45,977 nt of DNA from Haliea sp. (lineage in GTDB: Bacteria; Pseudomonadota; Gammaproteobacteria; Pseudomonadales; Halieaceae), in assembly GCA_016704305.1 (NCBI GenBank), contig JADJAL010000034.1:1-45977 (forward strand), read 5' to 3'. Position 1 is the stretch's first letter. Every line of letters starts with the position of its first letter. Shown one piece after another: positions 1 through 8,367 of the stretch. The notes beneath the pieces are model-generated. The model ran no database searches and was not told where the DNA came from. It worked only from the letters and a program-made list of their open reading frames with translations. The translations under genes and the position numbers were made by a program.

Positions 1-333
1 CTGGGTGCGCGTTTCGAGGTCATCGCCCGGCGCCAGCTTGACGACCGTATAGCCGGGGTATTCGGCGCCACATTGCGGCTTGGCGCACTGTGCCACGCAC
101 TGCCGCGCATCAAGCATCGTGATCTGGCCGTCGATATCGATGTCGCGGATATCGCCAGGGCCGCTCGCCGCAGTGCCCCTGGCGAGCGTTATCGCAGTGA
201 TGTCGGTGGAATCCACATAGTTATCGCCGTTCGCATCACCCAACAGCGGCACCGGCGCGCCGCATTGGGCGTGGGCGAAACTGCCAATGGACAGTAGCGA
301 CAGTGCAATCAGGGCGCGCGGCAGTTTGACCAT
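1..333 (-). CDS. Dockerin-like exported protein, partial (runs off left edge)
   Basis: The minus-strand frame is open from position 333 to the window edge. It begins MVKLPRALIALSLL and ends its signal peptide at SFAHA/QC. Mature residues then show GDANGDNYVDSTDITAI and later DIDIDGQITMLDARQC, which are two calcium-loop-like dockerin type I segments, followed by a Cys cluster (CVAQCAKPQC). Proteins of this shape often sit beside PEP-CTERM cohesin genes in marine gammaproteobacteria, as here. No in-frame stop separates this start from the PEP-CTERM tail upstream. Removing one G from the GG at 342-343 (+ strand) would create a TGA a few bases before this ATG, so I treat it as a separate gene whose upstream stop was lost. 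The function is probably protein binding at the cell surface. The C-terminus is not visible. Confidence 0.6.
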   Translation of the reverse strand, partial: MVKLPRALIALSLLSIGSFAHAQCGAPVPLLGDANGDNYVDSTDITAITLARGTAASGPGDIRDIDIDGQITMLDARQCVAQCAKPQCGAEYPGYTVVKLAPGDDLETRTQ

Positions 334-938
334 TCGCGTCAGGCGCAAACTGGCCAGTGCACTTAATAGCAGCAGCAGCGTACCCGGCAACGGCACCGCC
401 GCGCGGCTGCTGATCGTCGCCTGCGTGGTGCCTGAGATGGCTAACCGCGAACCTGCCGCATCGGCGAGCAGCGCGCCTTGCAGTATCGAGAGTGCCGTGC
501 TCGCCGCCCCGCATCCAGGTCGAGCACGTCAAAGCGCAGCGAGGCGAGCACGAATTGACCGGGTTGCAGCGTATTCAGGCTGGTTGCCGACAGCAGGCTC
601 ACCTCCGCGATATTCACCGCGCCGCCGCCAGCACCGCCGCTGGCATCGATAGCCTCAAACAAATCGACGCGTCCCAGCAAGTTTCCCAGCGTATAGCCCG
701 CAAAGGACAAGGCGCCCGTGTCGTAACCTACGAAAATATCGAACGCGCCCAGCGAATCAGGCCCGAAATTCCCCAGGCCGCTGACCACGAGATCCAGCGA
801 GACGGTATCGCCGTTCTCGGCAAGCGTATCGAAGGGTTGCAAGGACAGCAGGGCGGCGTGGGCTGCGGGGGCCTGCGCGAGGCACGCAAGGAGTAGGGCG
901 GCTGACAGGCGCTTCAGTTGCTGGAAGATGCGCGACAT
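334..938 (-). CDS. Cohesin-like PEP-CTERM protein, frameshifted
   Basis: It starts MSRIFQQLKRL with a Sec signal peptide ending near AAHA (residue 28). A beta-rich domain follows, with GDTVSLDLVVSGL, DIFVGYDTGALSF and LRFDVLDLDAG, resembling the cohesin/type-III-binding fold. The frame fails at the CCCC run at 507-510. Adding one base there restores ...STALSILQGALLADAAGS and then a C-terminal sorting signal at 396-334: VPLP, a leucine-rich membrane segment, then basic residues. VPLP is a common variant of the VPEP motif recognised by exosortase. The protein would be processed at the membrane and anchored or exported. A dockerin-like gene follows directly, so the two products may bind each other. 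The break may be a sequencing error. Confidence 0.6.
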
Positions 939-1291
939 TCGAGATCTCCGGATATTATTGTGTTTGTCTTATTGCGTGCGGGCCGATCGGGCCGATCATT
1001 AGTGGCTCCGCACCTGTGGTTCGCACTGGCTATCGCACTGGCTATAGCAATGCTCAGTGCATTTTTTGTACCACAGATACGCAAGCCATTGCAAAACAGT
1101 TGTTTGTCCAGGCACGGACGCTGCGCGAGCTTGAATCAAGCGGTGGGTAGATTCCCCAGCGGATGGCGTGCCCCGCCATAACGCATAATTAATATAGCTG
1201 TCACTATGAATACGTTGCGATAACCACTGTGGTTTGACAGTATGAACGCCGCTCGCGCGACGAGTTCGCGCGACGCAAAACCCTGGCTCAG
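939..1291. other. Intergenic region with short tandem duplications
   Basis: There is no convincing gene in this 353-nt divergent region. It holds two perfect tandem duplications: 9-mers at 980-988/989-997 and 12-mers at 1021-1032/1033-1044. Near the rightward genes lies a small palindrome, AACCACTGTGGTT, at 1222-1234. It is flanked by the inverted pair CTGTCA (1198-1203) and TGACAG (1235-1240). This nested symmetry could be an operator for the genes starting at 1292, but nothing in the sequence proves it. Confidence 0.35.
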
Positions 1292-2383
1292 ATGAGAAAA
1301 CTCCCTATGAAAAAACTCAGAGTGGTGCAGTGGACCAGTGGCAGCGTCGCCCGCCAATGCGTGCGGGCCATGGTGGCGCACCCCGATCTCGAACTGGTCG
1401 GCATGTATGCCTGGAGCAAGGACAAGGTGGGTCGCGATGCGGGCGAACTGTGCGGCCTGCCAGCACTGGGTGTTGCGGCCACCGATGATATCGACGCGCT
1501 GCTGGCACTGAAACCGGATTGTGTCTGCTACAACGCGCTGTGGCCGAGCGTCGAGGATTTTGAAAAAATCCTCGCTGCCGGCATCAACATCGTCACCACC
1601 TCGATGTTCCTCACCGGCTGGGCGCTCACCACCAAGCAAACCGGTGGTATTCCCGACGCAATCCCGCGCATCGAGGCGGCCGCGCGCCGCGGCAATGCCA
1701 CCGTTTTTGGCAGCGGCATGAACCCCGGCTTCGCCAGCTACCTCGCCTGCATCCTGACCGGCATCTGTCACCGCTTTCGCCATATCCGGATAACCGAGTC
1801 GGTGGATGTCAGCATGTTCGCCGGCGACGGCAACATGGAACCTTTGGGTTGGGGCCTGCCGCGGGATTCGCCGGGCCACAAAGAGACAGTGATGGAAGAG
1901 ACGCGCGTGTTTGGCGATGCGCTTGAGGTGATGGCGGCGATGCTGGGCGTGGCACTGGACGACAAACGCTGTACCGTCGATTTCGCCTATGCGACTGAAG
2001 ACCTGCCGCTGGAAGGACGTCACATCGCCAAAGGCACCGTCGCCGCGATCCAGGTGCGCTGGGAGGGCATGGTCGAAAATCGGCCGGTGATGGAACTGAA
2101 CCAGCTGTGGGTGATGGGGACGAAGATCGAACCGGCCTGGCGCGCCGAGCACGCATACATCATCAATATCGATGGCGACCCGATGCTGCAAAATCGCCTC
2201 GACATCTGGCCGTGCCAGGATATGGCGACCATGCAGAAAGACGATTTCCACGGCATTGGCATGACGATCACCGGGCTGCCCGCCGTCAATGCAATCCCGC
2301 AGGTGTGCGCCGCTGCCGCCGGGATACAAACCTATGCCGACCTGCCGGCAATCGCAGGGCACGGCCGCCTGCAACACGACTGA
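1292..2383 (+). CDS. NAD(P)-binding oxidoreductase, DapB-N/2,4-diaminopentanoate dehydrogenase-like
   Basis: This is a 363-residue protein with an N-terminal Rossmann-like domain (KKLRVVQWTSGSVARQCVRA) and conserved segments VCYNALWPSVEDFEKILAAGINIVTT and GSGMNPGFASYLA. These match the dihydrodipicolinate reductase N-domain/2,4-diaminopentanoate dehydrogenase-like superfamily. The glycine motif is degenerate (TSGSVA) where the downstream paralog has the canonical GTGNVG. Alignment with that paralog suggests the real start is ATG 1307 (MKKLRVVQW). No clear Shine-Dalgarno sequence precedes either ATG. The paralog starts 24 nt after the stop, so the two are probably co-transcribed. The substrate is unknown; the neighbourhood suggests a role in carboxylate or acyl catabolism. 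Confidence 0.75.
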   Translation: MRKLPMKKLRVVQWTSGSVARQCVRAMVAHPDLELVGMYAWSKDKVGRDAGELCGLPALGVAATDDIDALLALKPDCVCYNALWPSVEDFEKILAAGINIVTTSMFLTGWALTTKQTGGIPDAIPRIEAAARRGNATVFGSGMNPGFASYLACILTGICHRFRHIRITESVDVSMFAGDGNMEPLGWGLPRDSPGHKETVMEETRVFGDALEVMAAMLGVALDDKRCTVDFAYATEDLPLEGRHIAKGTVAAIQVRWEGMVENRPVMELNQLWVMGTKIEPAWRAEHAYIINIDGDPMLQNRLDIWPCQDMATMQKDDFHGIGMTITGLPAVNAIPQVCAAAAGIQTYADLPAIAGHGRLQHD

Positions 2384-2407
2384 ACAATCGATAAGGAAAC
2401 CATAACG

Positions 2408-3481
2408 ATGAAATACCGCGTCATACAGTGGGGAACCGGCAACGTCGGCCTGCACAGCCTGCGCCACCTGATTCGACATCCCCAGTTCGAGCTGGTGGGC
2501 CTGCATGCTTACAGTGCGAGGAAGCAGGGGCTGGATGCCGCGGCGATCGCCGGCTTCGCAGGCGAGGCGACCGGTGTCCTCGCCACCAATGATGTGGACG
2601 CCTTGCTCGCACTGAAACCCGACGTGGTGGTGTACACCGCCAACGGCGAGCTGCGCCCTGATGAAGCCGTCGCCGACATGGCGAAAATCCTGCGCGCCGG
2701 CATCAACGTCGCCTCCACCGCGCTGATTTACATGATCTACCCGCCGCACGCGGACGCCGGTATCCGGGAGCCGTTGGCGCAGGCCTGCCGTGAGGGCAAC
2801 AGCACGCTGTTCGTCAACGGCATGGACCCGGGCTTCTCCGGCGATGTGCTGCCGCTGGCGGCGCTGCAGCTCAGCGACCAGGTCGAGGAGATCCGCGTGC
2901 AGGAAATTTGCGATTACTCGTCCTATGTCGATCCGGACTTCACGGGCATGGCCTTTGGTTTTGGCAGGCCCGAGAGCGAAGTGCCCATCATGGCTTTGCC
3001 GGGGATTCTCGCCGGCGGCTGGGGCGGCATGATCCGCATGCTGGCCTCGGCACTGAACGTGGAGATCGAAGCGCTGCACGAGGTCTACGAGCGCGAGTAC
3101 GCCGACGCCGATTTCGAATGCCAGATGATGAAAGTCACCAGGGGTACCTGCAGCGCGGTGCGCTTCGAGGTTCAGGGTATCGTCAATGGCAAACCCCTGA
3201 TCGTGTTGGAGCACGTCAATCGCCTCGGGGACAACCAGGCGGCGCAGTGGCCCAAGGCGCCGGACGGACGCAAGGGCGTACACCGCTGCATCGTTACCGG
3301 CAACCCGGGCGTGCAGTTGGAATGCTTCGTCACAGGTCATGATGGCGACCATAACACCGGCGGCGTGCAGGCCACCGCGCTGCGCGTCATCAATGCGATA
3401 CCGGCTATCTGCGCGCATGCGCCAGGTTTGATCAGTACGCTGGATTTACCGTACACGCCCACGACACATATTCGCCACTAG
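2408..3481 (+). CDS. NAD(P)-binding oxidoreductase, paralog of the upstream gene
   Basis: This is a 357-residue protein that starts MKYRVIQWGTGNVG, an intact GxGxxG dinucleotide-binding motif, after ATAAGGAAACCATAACG (SD AAGGA). Segments such as LALKPDVVVYTA, ILRAGINVASTA and FVNGMDPGFSGDVLPL line up with the preceding gene along most of its length, so the pair arose by duplication. It belongs to the same DapB-N/diaminopentanoate dehydrogenase-like group. Two paralogs side by side may form a heteromer or act on different substrates. The reaction is not known. A long antisense reading frame across both genes is a codon-structure artefact. Confidence 0.75.
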   Translation: MKYRVIQWGTGNVGLHSLRHLIRHPQFELVGLHAYSARKQGLDAAAIAGFAGEATGVLATNDVDALLALKPDVVVYTANGELRPDEAVADMAKILRAGINVASTALIYMIYPPHADAGIREPLAQACREGNSTLFVNGMDPGFSGDVLPLAALQLSDQVEEIRVQEICDYSSYVDPDFTGMAFGFGRPESEVPIMALPGILAGGWGGMIRMLASALNVEIEALHEVYEREYADADFECQMMKVTRGTCSAVRFEVQGIVNGKPLIVLEHVNRLGDNQAAQWPKAPDGRKGVHRCIVTGNPGVQLECFVTGHDGDHNTGGVQATALRVINAIPAICAHAPGLISTLDLPYTPTTHIRH

Positions 3482-3494
3482 CCGAGAGAATGAT

Positions 3495-3983
3495 ATGACC
3501 AGCATACCTTCTGGATACCCCAGCGATCAGCTAGAAGCCTTTGCGCTACTGGCCACACGTGAGAAGTTATCGATTGATGACATGAAAATATTGGCGCTAC
3601 TGGAGGCAGCGGGAGAAGCTTTTTATTTCGCAGCTGCCGACGCGGTCGAGCGGGAGGAGGCGAAAGACCTGCTTCGGCGAAATGGCCAGGAAGAGCGTGG
3701 CCATGCGCATCGACTTCTGAAAGCCATTGAGTTATTGGGTGGTGAGTTCACCCTGCCTGCCGACGTGGACAATCCCTACGTCCAGCCCATGGATTTGGCC
3801 GGTATCATCAATGCGGATTTGCTCAACATCATTCAACAGAGTGAGCAGGATGGCGACCTGCAATACCAGGCATGGGCCGATGCAGAATCCAACCAGCACG
3901 TGGCGAAAATTCTCCGCCAGAATGGTGCCGAGGAAACACGCCACGGTGAACGCGTGGCGCAGGTGGTGGCTTTACTGGGTTGA
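3495..3983 (+). CDS. Ferritin-like diiron-domain protein
   Basis: This is a 162-residue, almost entirely helical protein with two ExxH motifs, EERGH (Glu67, His70) and EETRH (Glu147, His150). Additional Glu residues at 37 and 41 could complete a four-helix-bundle diiron site of the rubrerythrin/ferritin-like superfamily. No C-terminal rubredoxin domain (CxxC pair) is present, so it is not a full rubrerythrin. It starts 13 nt after the preceding oxidoreductase gene and is probably in the same transcript. Its 3' end overlaps the convergent ACAD gene by 12 nt. Possible roles are iron storage, peroxide detoxification or a small oxygenase. Family assignment is good; the function is open. Confidence 0.75.
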   Translation: MTSIPSGYPSDQLEAFALLATREKLSIDDMKILALLEAAGEAFYFAAADAVEREEAKDLLRRNGQEERGHAHRLLKAIELLGGEFTLPADVDNPYVQPMDLAGIINADLLNIIQQSEQDGDLQYQAWADAESNQHVAKILRQNGAEETRHGERVAQVVALLG

Positions 3984-5177
3984 ACGCCGCCCCGGCAGCT
4001 CGGGCTTGCCCAGTGCATTGGGCAGGCCTAGCAGCCTGCGCGCGACAATGCTCTTGGCCACGTCTGCACCCGCCGCAGCGACCTTTCCGTGCCCGGCCAT
4101 CAGTCCTTCCTCGACCATGTAGCCTTCCAGCCCGGAGTGTTCGCCCTGGGTCACAAAGCCGAATGGCCCCATGATGTCCTGCGCCACCTGGCAGACCTCA
4201 TCCTGCATGCAGGAACCCCAGGCCTTGTTCATGCCGGCCTCGGCGGAGGGCACGCGCTCGGCGGCGATGCAGATGCACAGCCGTTCCAGCATGTTGCCGA
4301 CATCCATGCGGGCGGCGAGTCGCGCCACCTTGCGCCTTGCGACCGGGTCGCTGCGCAGCGGTTGCTCGCCGTCGAATTCCACTTCCTTCAGGTAGTTCAG
4401 CACCGTGTTGAAACGGCGGTTGTGCTGCGCGGCGGCGATGATGGCGAAGCGCTCGTAGTCCAGCGCCTGCATCAGGTAATAGAAACCCTTGTTCACCTCG
4501 CCGACGAGGCGATTCTTGGGCACCTTCACCTTGTCGAAAAACAGCACGTTGGTGCGCTCGGCGGTGGTGCTGCCAACGCACCACATCGGCGTCATGCTGA
4601 TACCGGGGGAGTCGGTGTCCACGATCAGGATGCTGATGCCCTGGTGTTTGGGCGCGTCCGGGTCGGTGCGCACGGCCATCCAGTGCCAGCGCGCAAAGTG
4701 CGCGGAGGTGATGAAGATCTTGTTGCCGGTGACTTCCCAGTGGTCGCCCATGTCCACGGCGCGGGTCTGCAAGTTGCCGATATCGGTGCCGGCGCTCGGT
4801 TCGGTGTAGGTGATGGACCACTGGCCCTCGTTGCGGAAGATTTTCGGCAGGAACTCGCGCTTCATCTCCTCGCTGGCTTCGTGCAGGATAGTGTTGGCGA
4901 TAGTGCCGACGTTCTTGCCCACGGTGGGTGCATTCACCCGTTCCAGTTCGGTGTTCAGGATGAACTGGGCGAGGGGAAAGGGTTTTGGCGAGCCGCCGTA
5001 TTCTTCGGGGAAGCCCATGCCCAGCCAGCCTTTGGCGGCCAGTTTGTCGACAAAGGCCACGCGTGCCGGCGTGTTGACGAACATGCTGCCGCGCACTTCC
5101 TCTGTCAGCTCCTGGGCCAGGAAATCGCGCACTTGCTGGCGAAACGCTTCCTCTTCGGGGCTCCAGTCGAGGTTCAT
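3972..5177 (-). CDS. Acyl-CoA dehydrogenase (catalytic-type subunit, unpaired)
   Basis: This is a 401-residue FAD-dependent acyl-CoA dehydrogenase. The N-terminal domain starts MNLDWSPEEEAFRQQVRDF. The FAD/substrate region has YTEPSAGTDIGNLQTRA and GNKIFITSAHFARWHW. The C-terminal helical domain contains ALDYERFAI, whose Glu sits where isovaleryl-CoA-dehydrogenase-type enzymes carry the catalytic base, and the end reads KSIVARRLLGLPNALGKPELP. It is closely similar to the ACAD at 11164-12357, but unlike that gene has no adjacent partner ACAD. It could be homomeric or borrow a partner encoded elsewhere. SD AGGGAG precedes the ATG. The palindromic operator at 5261-5276 lies between it and the divergent dehydratase gene. 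Confidence 0.9.
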   Translation of the reverse strand: MNLDWSPEEEAFRQQVRDFLAQELTEEVRGSMFVNTPARVAFVDKLAAKGWLGMGFPEEYGGSPKPFPLAQFILNTELERVNAPTVGKNVGTIANTILHEASEEMKREFLPKIFRNEGQWSITYTEPSAGTDIGNLQTRAVDMGDHWEVTGNKIFITSAHFARWHWMAVRTDPDAPKHQGISILIVDTDSPGISMTPMWCVGSTTAERTNVLFFDKVKVPKNRLVGEVNKGFYYLMQALDYERFAIIAAAQHNRRFNTVLNYLKEVEFDGEQPLRSDPVARRKVARLAARMDVGNMLERLCICIAAERVPSAEAGMNKAWGSCMQDEVCQVAQDIMGPFGFVTQGEHSGLEGYMVEEGLMAGHGKVAAAGADVAKSIVARRLLGLPNALGKPELPGRRSTQ

Positions 5178-5260
5178 GTCATTCTCCCTTGCGATACCAG
5201 CGCATCTTATCCCAAGGCATGCGTCTTGTGAAGGCGGCGGCGTGGCGGCGTGCCTTTATA

Positions 5261-5276
5261 TAAGGTACCTGCCTTG
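5261..5276. promoter_or_regulatory. Putative palindromic operator, site A
   Basis: TAAGGTACCTGCCTTG is a 16-bp imperfect palindrome, 84 nt upstream of the leftward ACAD start and 64 nt upstream of the rightward dehydratase start. It matches the palindromes at 12396, 19437 and 26729 (half-site CAAGRYA). It lies in an AT-rich patch and probably controls both divergent genes. Confidence 0.55.
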
Positions 5277-5339
5277 AATAGGCGAGGCGGCGCGTCCATA
5301 CTGGCAGGGCAAGGTTGAATCCGGATCAGCGGGGCACAG

Positions 5340-6524
5340 ATGACGCAGACGCACATGGAAAATGGCGACGAGGATGCGCAGGCATTCGGCACGATTCCGG
5401 ATTACGTGACGCCGGAAAATCGCCAGCGCATCCTGGAATTGTCCCGTCCCAATGAAAAGGAAATCTCTGACGTCGAGTGCTCGGAGTACCTGATTCGCCA
5501 CTGGCTGGAGACGGTGGAGGACGCCAATCCGCTGTACAACGATCGTGAATACGCCAGGAGCCGTGGCTTCAAGGACATCATCGCGCAGCCCGGCATGAAC
5601 ATCTGCACGCTGGTGATGCCGTACCGTTGGCCGATGAAGGCATTCCACAAGACGCGGCAGTTGCTGCACTTTGAGGTGAAGGAACTGCTGGAGCTGCCGG
5701 TGGGTATTCTCGCAAACTACGAGACGTTCTTTTATCGCCCGGTGGAGATCGGTGATCGCCTGAGCACCACCGGGCGCCTGGTGGAGATTTCCCCTTTCAA
5801 GCGCACGCGACTGGGCGAGGGCTATTTCACCAAACTCGAGACCAGTTACTACAACCAGCGCGACGAACTGGTCAGTCGCGCGCATACCAACCTGTTTTCC
5901 TACGGCGGCAAGCCCCGCGAGGGCCAGCCCACGGAGCGGGATGCGGCCAGGGCAGCCGAGGCGGCGCAAAAGCGCGCGGTGCCCAGCACGCTGGACGACC
6001 AGGCACCGATGGAGCCGCCGCCGGGTGACTGGCTCAAGGGCGGCTGGCACAACGCCACGGAGGAAATGCTGGAGTCCTGGCGCACCGGCTGGCAGGGGCG
6101 GCCGCCTGCCGATACGCGCTGGGCCGATGTAAAGGTCGGCGATGCGATGCCGCCGCTGCTGATGCCGATCACCGTCACGCGCTGCGTGTTCATGGCCTCG
6201 GCGAGCCGCGATTTCGCCCCCCAGCACCACAACACCTGGTACTGCCACAATAAAAGTCGCACGCGGGAGATGTTCCTCGGTACGCACTTCAACCTCGGCA
6301 TGCTGTCGCGCTTCATGACGGACTATGGTGGGCCGTTGAGTACGGTACGGCGCATTCAGCTGCAGATGCGGCGCACCGTCGGCGCGGGCGAGGACTACAT
6401 GATGCGCGGCGTCATCACCCGCAAGTGGGAGGAGGGCGGTGAGAAGCTGGTCGATATGGACATTTTCATCGATACCGAATTGGGCCCGGCCTATACCTGC
6501 AGCGGGACATTGGCCCTGCCCTGA
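5340..6524 (+). CDS. Fused FAS1-like/MaoC double-hotdog dehydratase
   Basis: This is a 394-residue protein with two hotdog domains. Residues about 25-190 are FAS1-like dehydratase (EDANPLYNDREYARSRGFKD, FFYRPVEIGDRLSTTGRLVE). Residues about 255-394 are MaoC-like (WADVKVGDAMPPL, ASASRDFAPQHHN) and keep the Asp and His of the hydratase motif. The two halves correspond, in the same N-to-C order, to the separate genes at 8853-9401 and 8368-8856. The expected reaction is hydration of an enoyl-CoA or dehydration of a 3-hydroxyacyl-CoA. It is transcribed divergently from the ACAD at 3972-5177, with operator A in the shared promoter region. ATG 5355 is an alternative start. Confidence 0.82.
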   Translation: MTQTHMENGDEDAQAFGTIPDYVTPENRQRILELSRPNEKEISDVECSEYLIRHWLETVEDANPLYNDREYARSRGFKDIIAQPGMNICTLVMPYRWPMKAFHKTRQLLHFEVKELLELPVGILANYETFFYRPVEIGDRLSTTGRLVEISPFKRTRLGEGYFTKLETSYYNQRDELVSRAHTNLFSYGGKPREGQPTERDAARAAEAAQKRAVPSTLDDQAPMEPPPGDWLKGGWHNATEEMLESWRTGWQGRPPADTRWADVKVGDAMPPLLMPITVTRCVFMASASRDFAPQHHNTWYCHNKSRTREMFLGTHFNLGMLSRFMTDYGGPLSTVRRIQLQMRRTVGAGEDYMMRGVITRKWEEGGEKLVDMDIFIDTELGPAYTCSGTLALP

Positions 6525-6554
6525 AGCGAAATGTTAGATACATGCATTTTTCGC

Positions 6555-6583
6555 CCGACAGCTAACGCCTGAGCGTCTATACT
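6555..6583 (+). promoter_or_regulatory. Sigma-70-like promoter of the TerB-like gene
   Basis: CCGACA (6555-6560) and TATACT (6578-6583) are separated by 17 bp, close to the TTGACA-N17-TATAAT consensus. They lie about 55 nt upstream of the TerB-like ATG at 6638 and after the stop of the dehydratase gene. Confidence 0.5.
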
Positions 6584-6637
6584 GTCCCGACGTTGATCGA
6601 CTACAGGCGTGAATCGCGCGCCTCCAAGGACCCGACT

Positions 6638-7096
6638 ATGAGAAATTCCACGGATGACGCCCGCTTCGAGGGCTCGAATTTAGTCGTTGGCGTAGAGGAA
6701 CAGGCTGAGGTGTATGACGCCCGCTACCTGATATCCACACTGCTGGTGTACGTCGCCAAGAGCGATGGCGAGATTTCCGAATCGGAAAGCAATCGCATGA
6801 TCGAACTGCTCTCGACGCAGATGAAAATCCGCAGTGGCGAGGCCCTGGAGCGCTTGCGGGTCGCCATCATGGCGCTGGCGGATGAGAAGGACATAGTGAC
6901 GCGACTGCAGGATATCGCCCGGGGTATTTCCGATGAGCAGAAATTTGAAATACTGTGGATGATGATGGACGTGATGGCCGTGGACCAGCACCAGGATCGT
7001 AGCGAACAGGATGCCGTCACCCTGGCGGGCCAGATCCTCGGCCTGTCACTGGATACGATTCACACGCAGTTGCGGTCGATTTCTCCCCAGCAGTAA
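6638..7096 (+). CDS. TerB-like family protein
   Basis: I chose ATG 6638 because AAGGA (6626-6630) precedes it at good spacing. An upstream in-frame start at 6593 would add 15 unremarkable residues. The 152-residue product is acidic and helical, with LISTLLVYVAKSDGEISESE, then EKFEILWMMMDVMAVD-like helices (in the sequence: DEQKFEILWMMMDVMAVD). This repeats the TerB metal-binding pattern of acidic residues following Asp-Gly-x-Ile. Family members are tied to tellurite resistance or membrane stress, but most have no assigned role. It has its own promoter and converges on the CoA transferase gene with only 12 nt between. Confidence 0.7.
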   Translation: MRNSTDDARFEGSNLVVGVEEQAEVYDARYLISTLLVYVAKSDGEISESESNRMIELLSTQMKIRSGEALERLRVAIMALADEKDIVTRLQDIARGISDEQKFEILWMMMDVMAVDQHQDRSEQDAVTLAGQILGLSLDTIHTQLRSISPQQ

Positions 7097-7108
7097 TCGC
7101 GCGGCTTT

Positions 7109-8263
7109 TCAAAACGTCGAAATAGCCGTCTCCAGCGCTGCGATCGTGTCATCCTCGTAGCCAATTTCGCGCAGGATATCGGCGGTATCGGCACCGGTCT
7201 GTGGAGCCTGCCTGCGGATCGACCCCGGTGTTTTCGAAAACTTGTAGATCATGCCCACCTGGTCGGCGAATCCCTTGCCAATATCACTGCCGGCCAGTAT
7301 CGCGCCGCGCTCGCGGTGGTGCCTGTCCGCCATCACTTCATCCAGCGATAACACCGGTGTGACGCAGGTGTCCTCGAACATCAGCTCTGCCACCCACTCG
7401 TTGCGGGTGCGGGTGAGGAATATCTCGCGCAGCGTGTGTTTCTGCGCTTCCGCCTCGTGTTCGGTTTCCGGATACTGCCGGTCGGCGAATTCCGGCACGC
7501 CAATCAGGTCACACAGTTTCTTCCAGAACCACGGCTCGAACGTGCCGAGCGACACGCTCTTGCCGTCGGCGCACTCGTAGATGTTGTAGAACGCGTATTT
7601 GCCGCTGAGCGTGGTTTCACCGCGCTGCGGGGATTCGCCGCTTTCGTGTACTTCGTTCAACTGCAGCAGCATCATGTTGAGCAGCGTATCGACCATTGCG
7701 AAGTCCACGTACTGGCCCTCGCCCGTGCGCTCCTTGTGGAACATCGCGATCATGATGCTGAGCGCGGCGCTGATGCCGCCCGCGTCGTCGGCAATCGCAT
7801 TGCCGGGAATCTTTGGGGGGCCGTTCCTGTCGCCGGTCATGTGCGGTATGCCGGCCAGAGACTGGTAGTTGAGGTCGTGCGCTGCCACCAGGCTGTACGG
7901 GCCTTCCTGCCCGAGTCCGGACAGCGACACACAGATGATATCCGGCTTCAGTTTGCTGAGCGTGTGGTAGTCCATGCCCAGCTTGGCCGCGACGCCGGGG
8001 CGAAAGCCCTCGACCACCACGTCCACCTGCTGCACCAGTTTTTCAAATACCGCGCGTCCTTCCGGCTTTTTCAGGTTCAGCCGCATGCTGCGCGTATTGC
8101 GCCGCAGTACATCCGGCATGGTCAGCTCGATGCCACCGCGACTGGGCGGCTCAACCTTGATGATGTCGGCGCCGAAGTCGCCCAGTATCTGCGAGGCGTG
8201 CGGGCCCGGGCCGAGGCGGGCGAGGTCAAGGATTTTGATACCGTCCAGTGGTAGCTTTGCCAT
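7109..8263 (-). CDS. CaiB/BaiF family, alpha-methylacyl-CoA racemase-like
   Basis: This is a 384-residue family III CoA transferase fold (LARLGPGPHASQILGDFGAD near the N-terminus). It has AAHDLNYQSLAG, corresponding to the GHDINY motif of alpha-methylacyl-CoA racemase. Candidate catalytic residues are His129, Asp159/160 (NAIADDAGG) and Glu243 (GTFEPWFW), so it is more likely a racemase than a transferase. Racemases of this type invert the 2-methyl centre of branched acyl-CoAs so that stereospecific ACADs can act. It is the last gene of the leftward run ACAD, ACAD, hotdog, hotdog, racemase, which fits beta-oxidation of a methyl-branched or steroid/isoprenoid side chain. Confidence 0.85.
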   Translation of the reverse strand: MAKLPLDGIKILDLARLGPGPHASQILGDFGADIIKVEPPSRGGIELTMPDVLRRNTRSMRLNLKKPEGRAVFEKLVQQVDVVVEGFRPGVAAKLGMDYHTLSKLKPDIICVSLSGLGQEGPYSLVAAHDLNYQSLAGIPHMTGDRNGPPKIPGNAIADDAGGISAALSIMIAMFHKERTGEGQYVDFAMVDTLLNMMLLQLNEVHESGESPQRGETTLSGKYAFYNIYECADGKSVSLGTFEPWFWKKLCDLIGVPEFADRQYPETEHEAEAQKHTLREIFLTRTRNEWVAELMFEDTCVTPVLSLDEVMADRHHRERGAILAGSDIGKGFADQVGMIYKFSKTPGSIRRQAPQTGADTADILREIGYEDDTIAALETAISTF

Positions 8264-8367
8264 TGAGAGTCTCTCGTTGTGTCAGTCGTGATGATCGTGT
8301 TGGTTTTGGTGCATATGTCTGTGCTCGAGTGTGTGTCGTCCGCGAGGCGCGCCATCGCCCGGCTGCA

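Noticed and set aside
918..1181. Possible 87-residue membrane protein on the plus strand
   Set aside because: It has one hydrophobic stretch, made largely by a 12-nt tandem duplication, no SD, and overlaps the start of the PEP-CTERM gene. Support is too weak.
1136..3418. Very long (760-codon) open frame on the minus strand
   Set aside because: It is antisense to two clear paralogous dehydrogenases with SDs and family motifs. Its translation is His/Arg/Ala-rich without any domain, as expected from high-GC third-position bias.
4089..5231. 380-codon plus-strand frame
   Set aside because: It lies entirely opposite a well-conserved ACAD gene and has no recognisable domain or start context.
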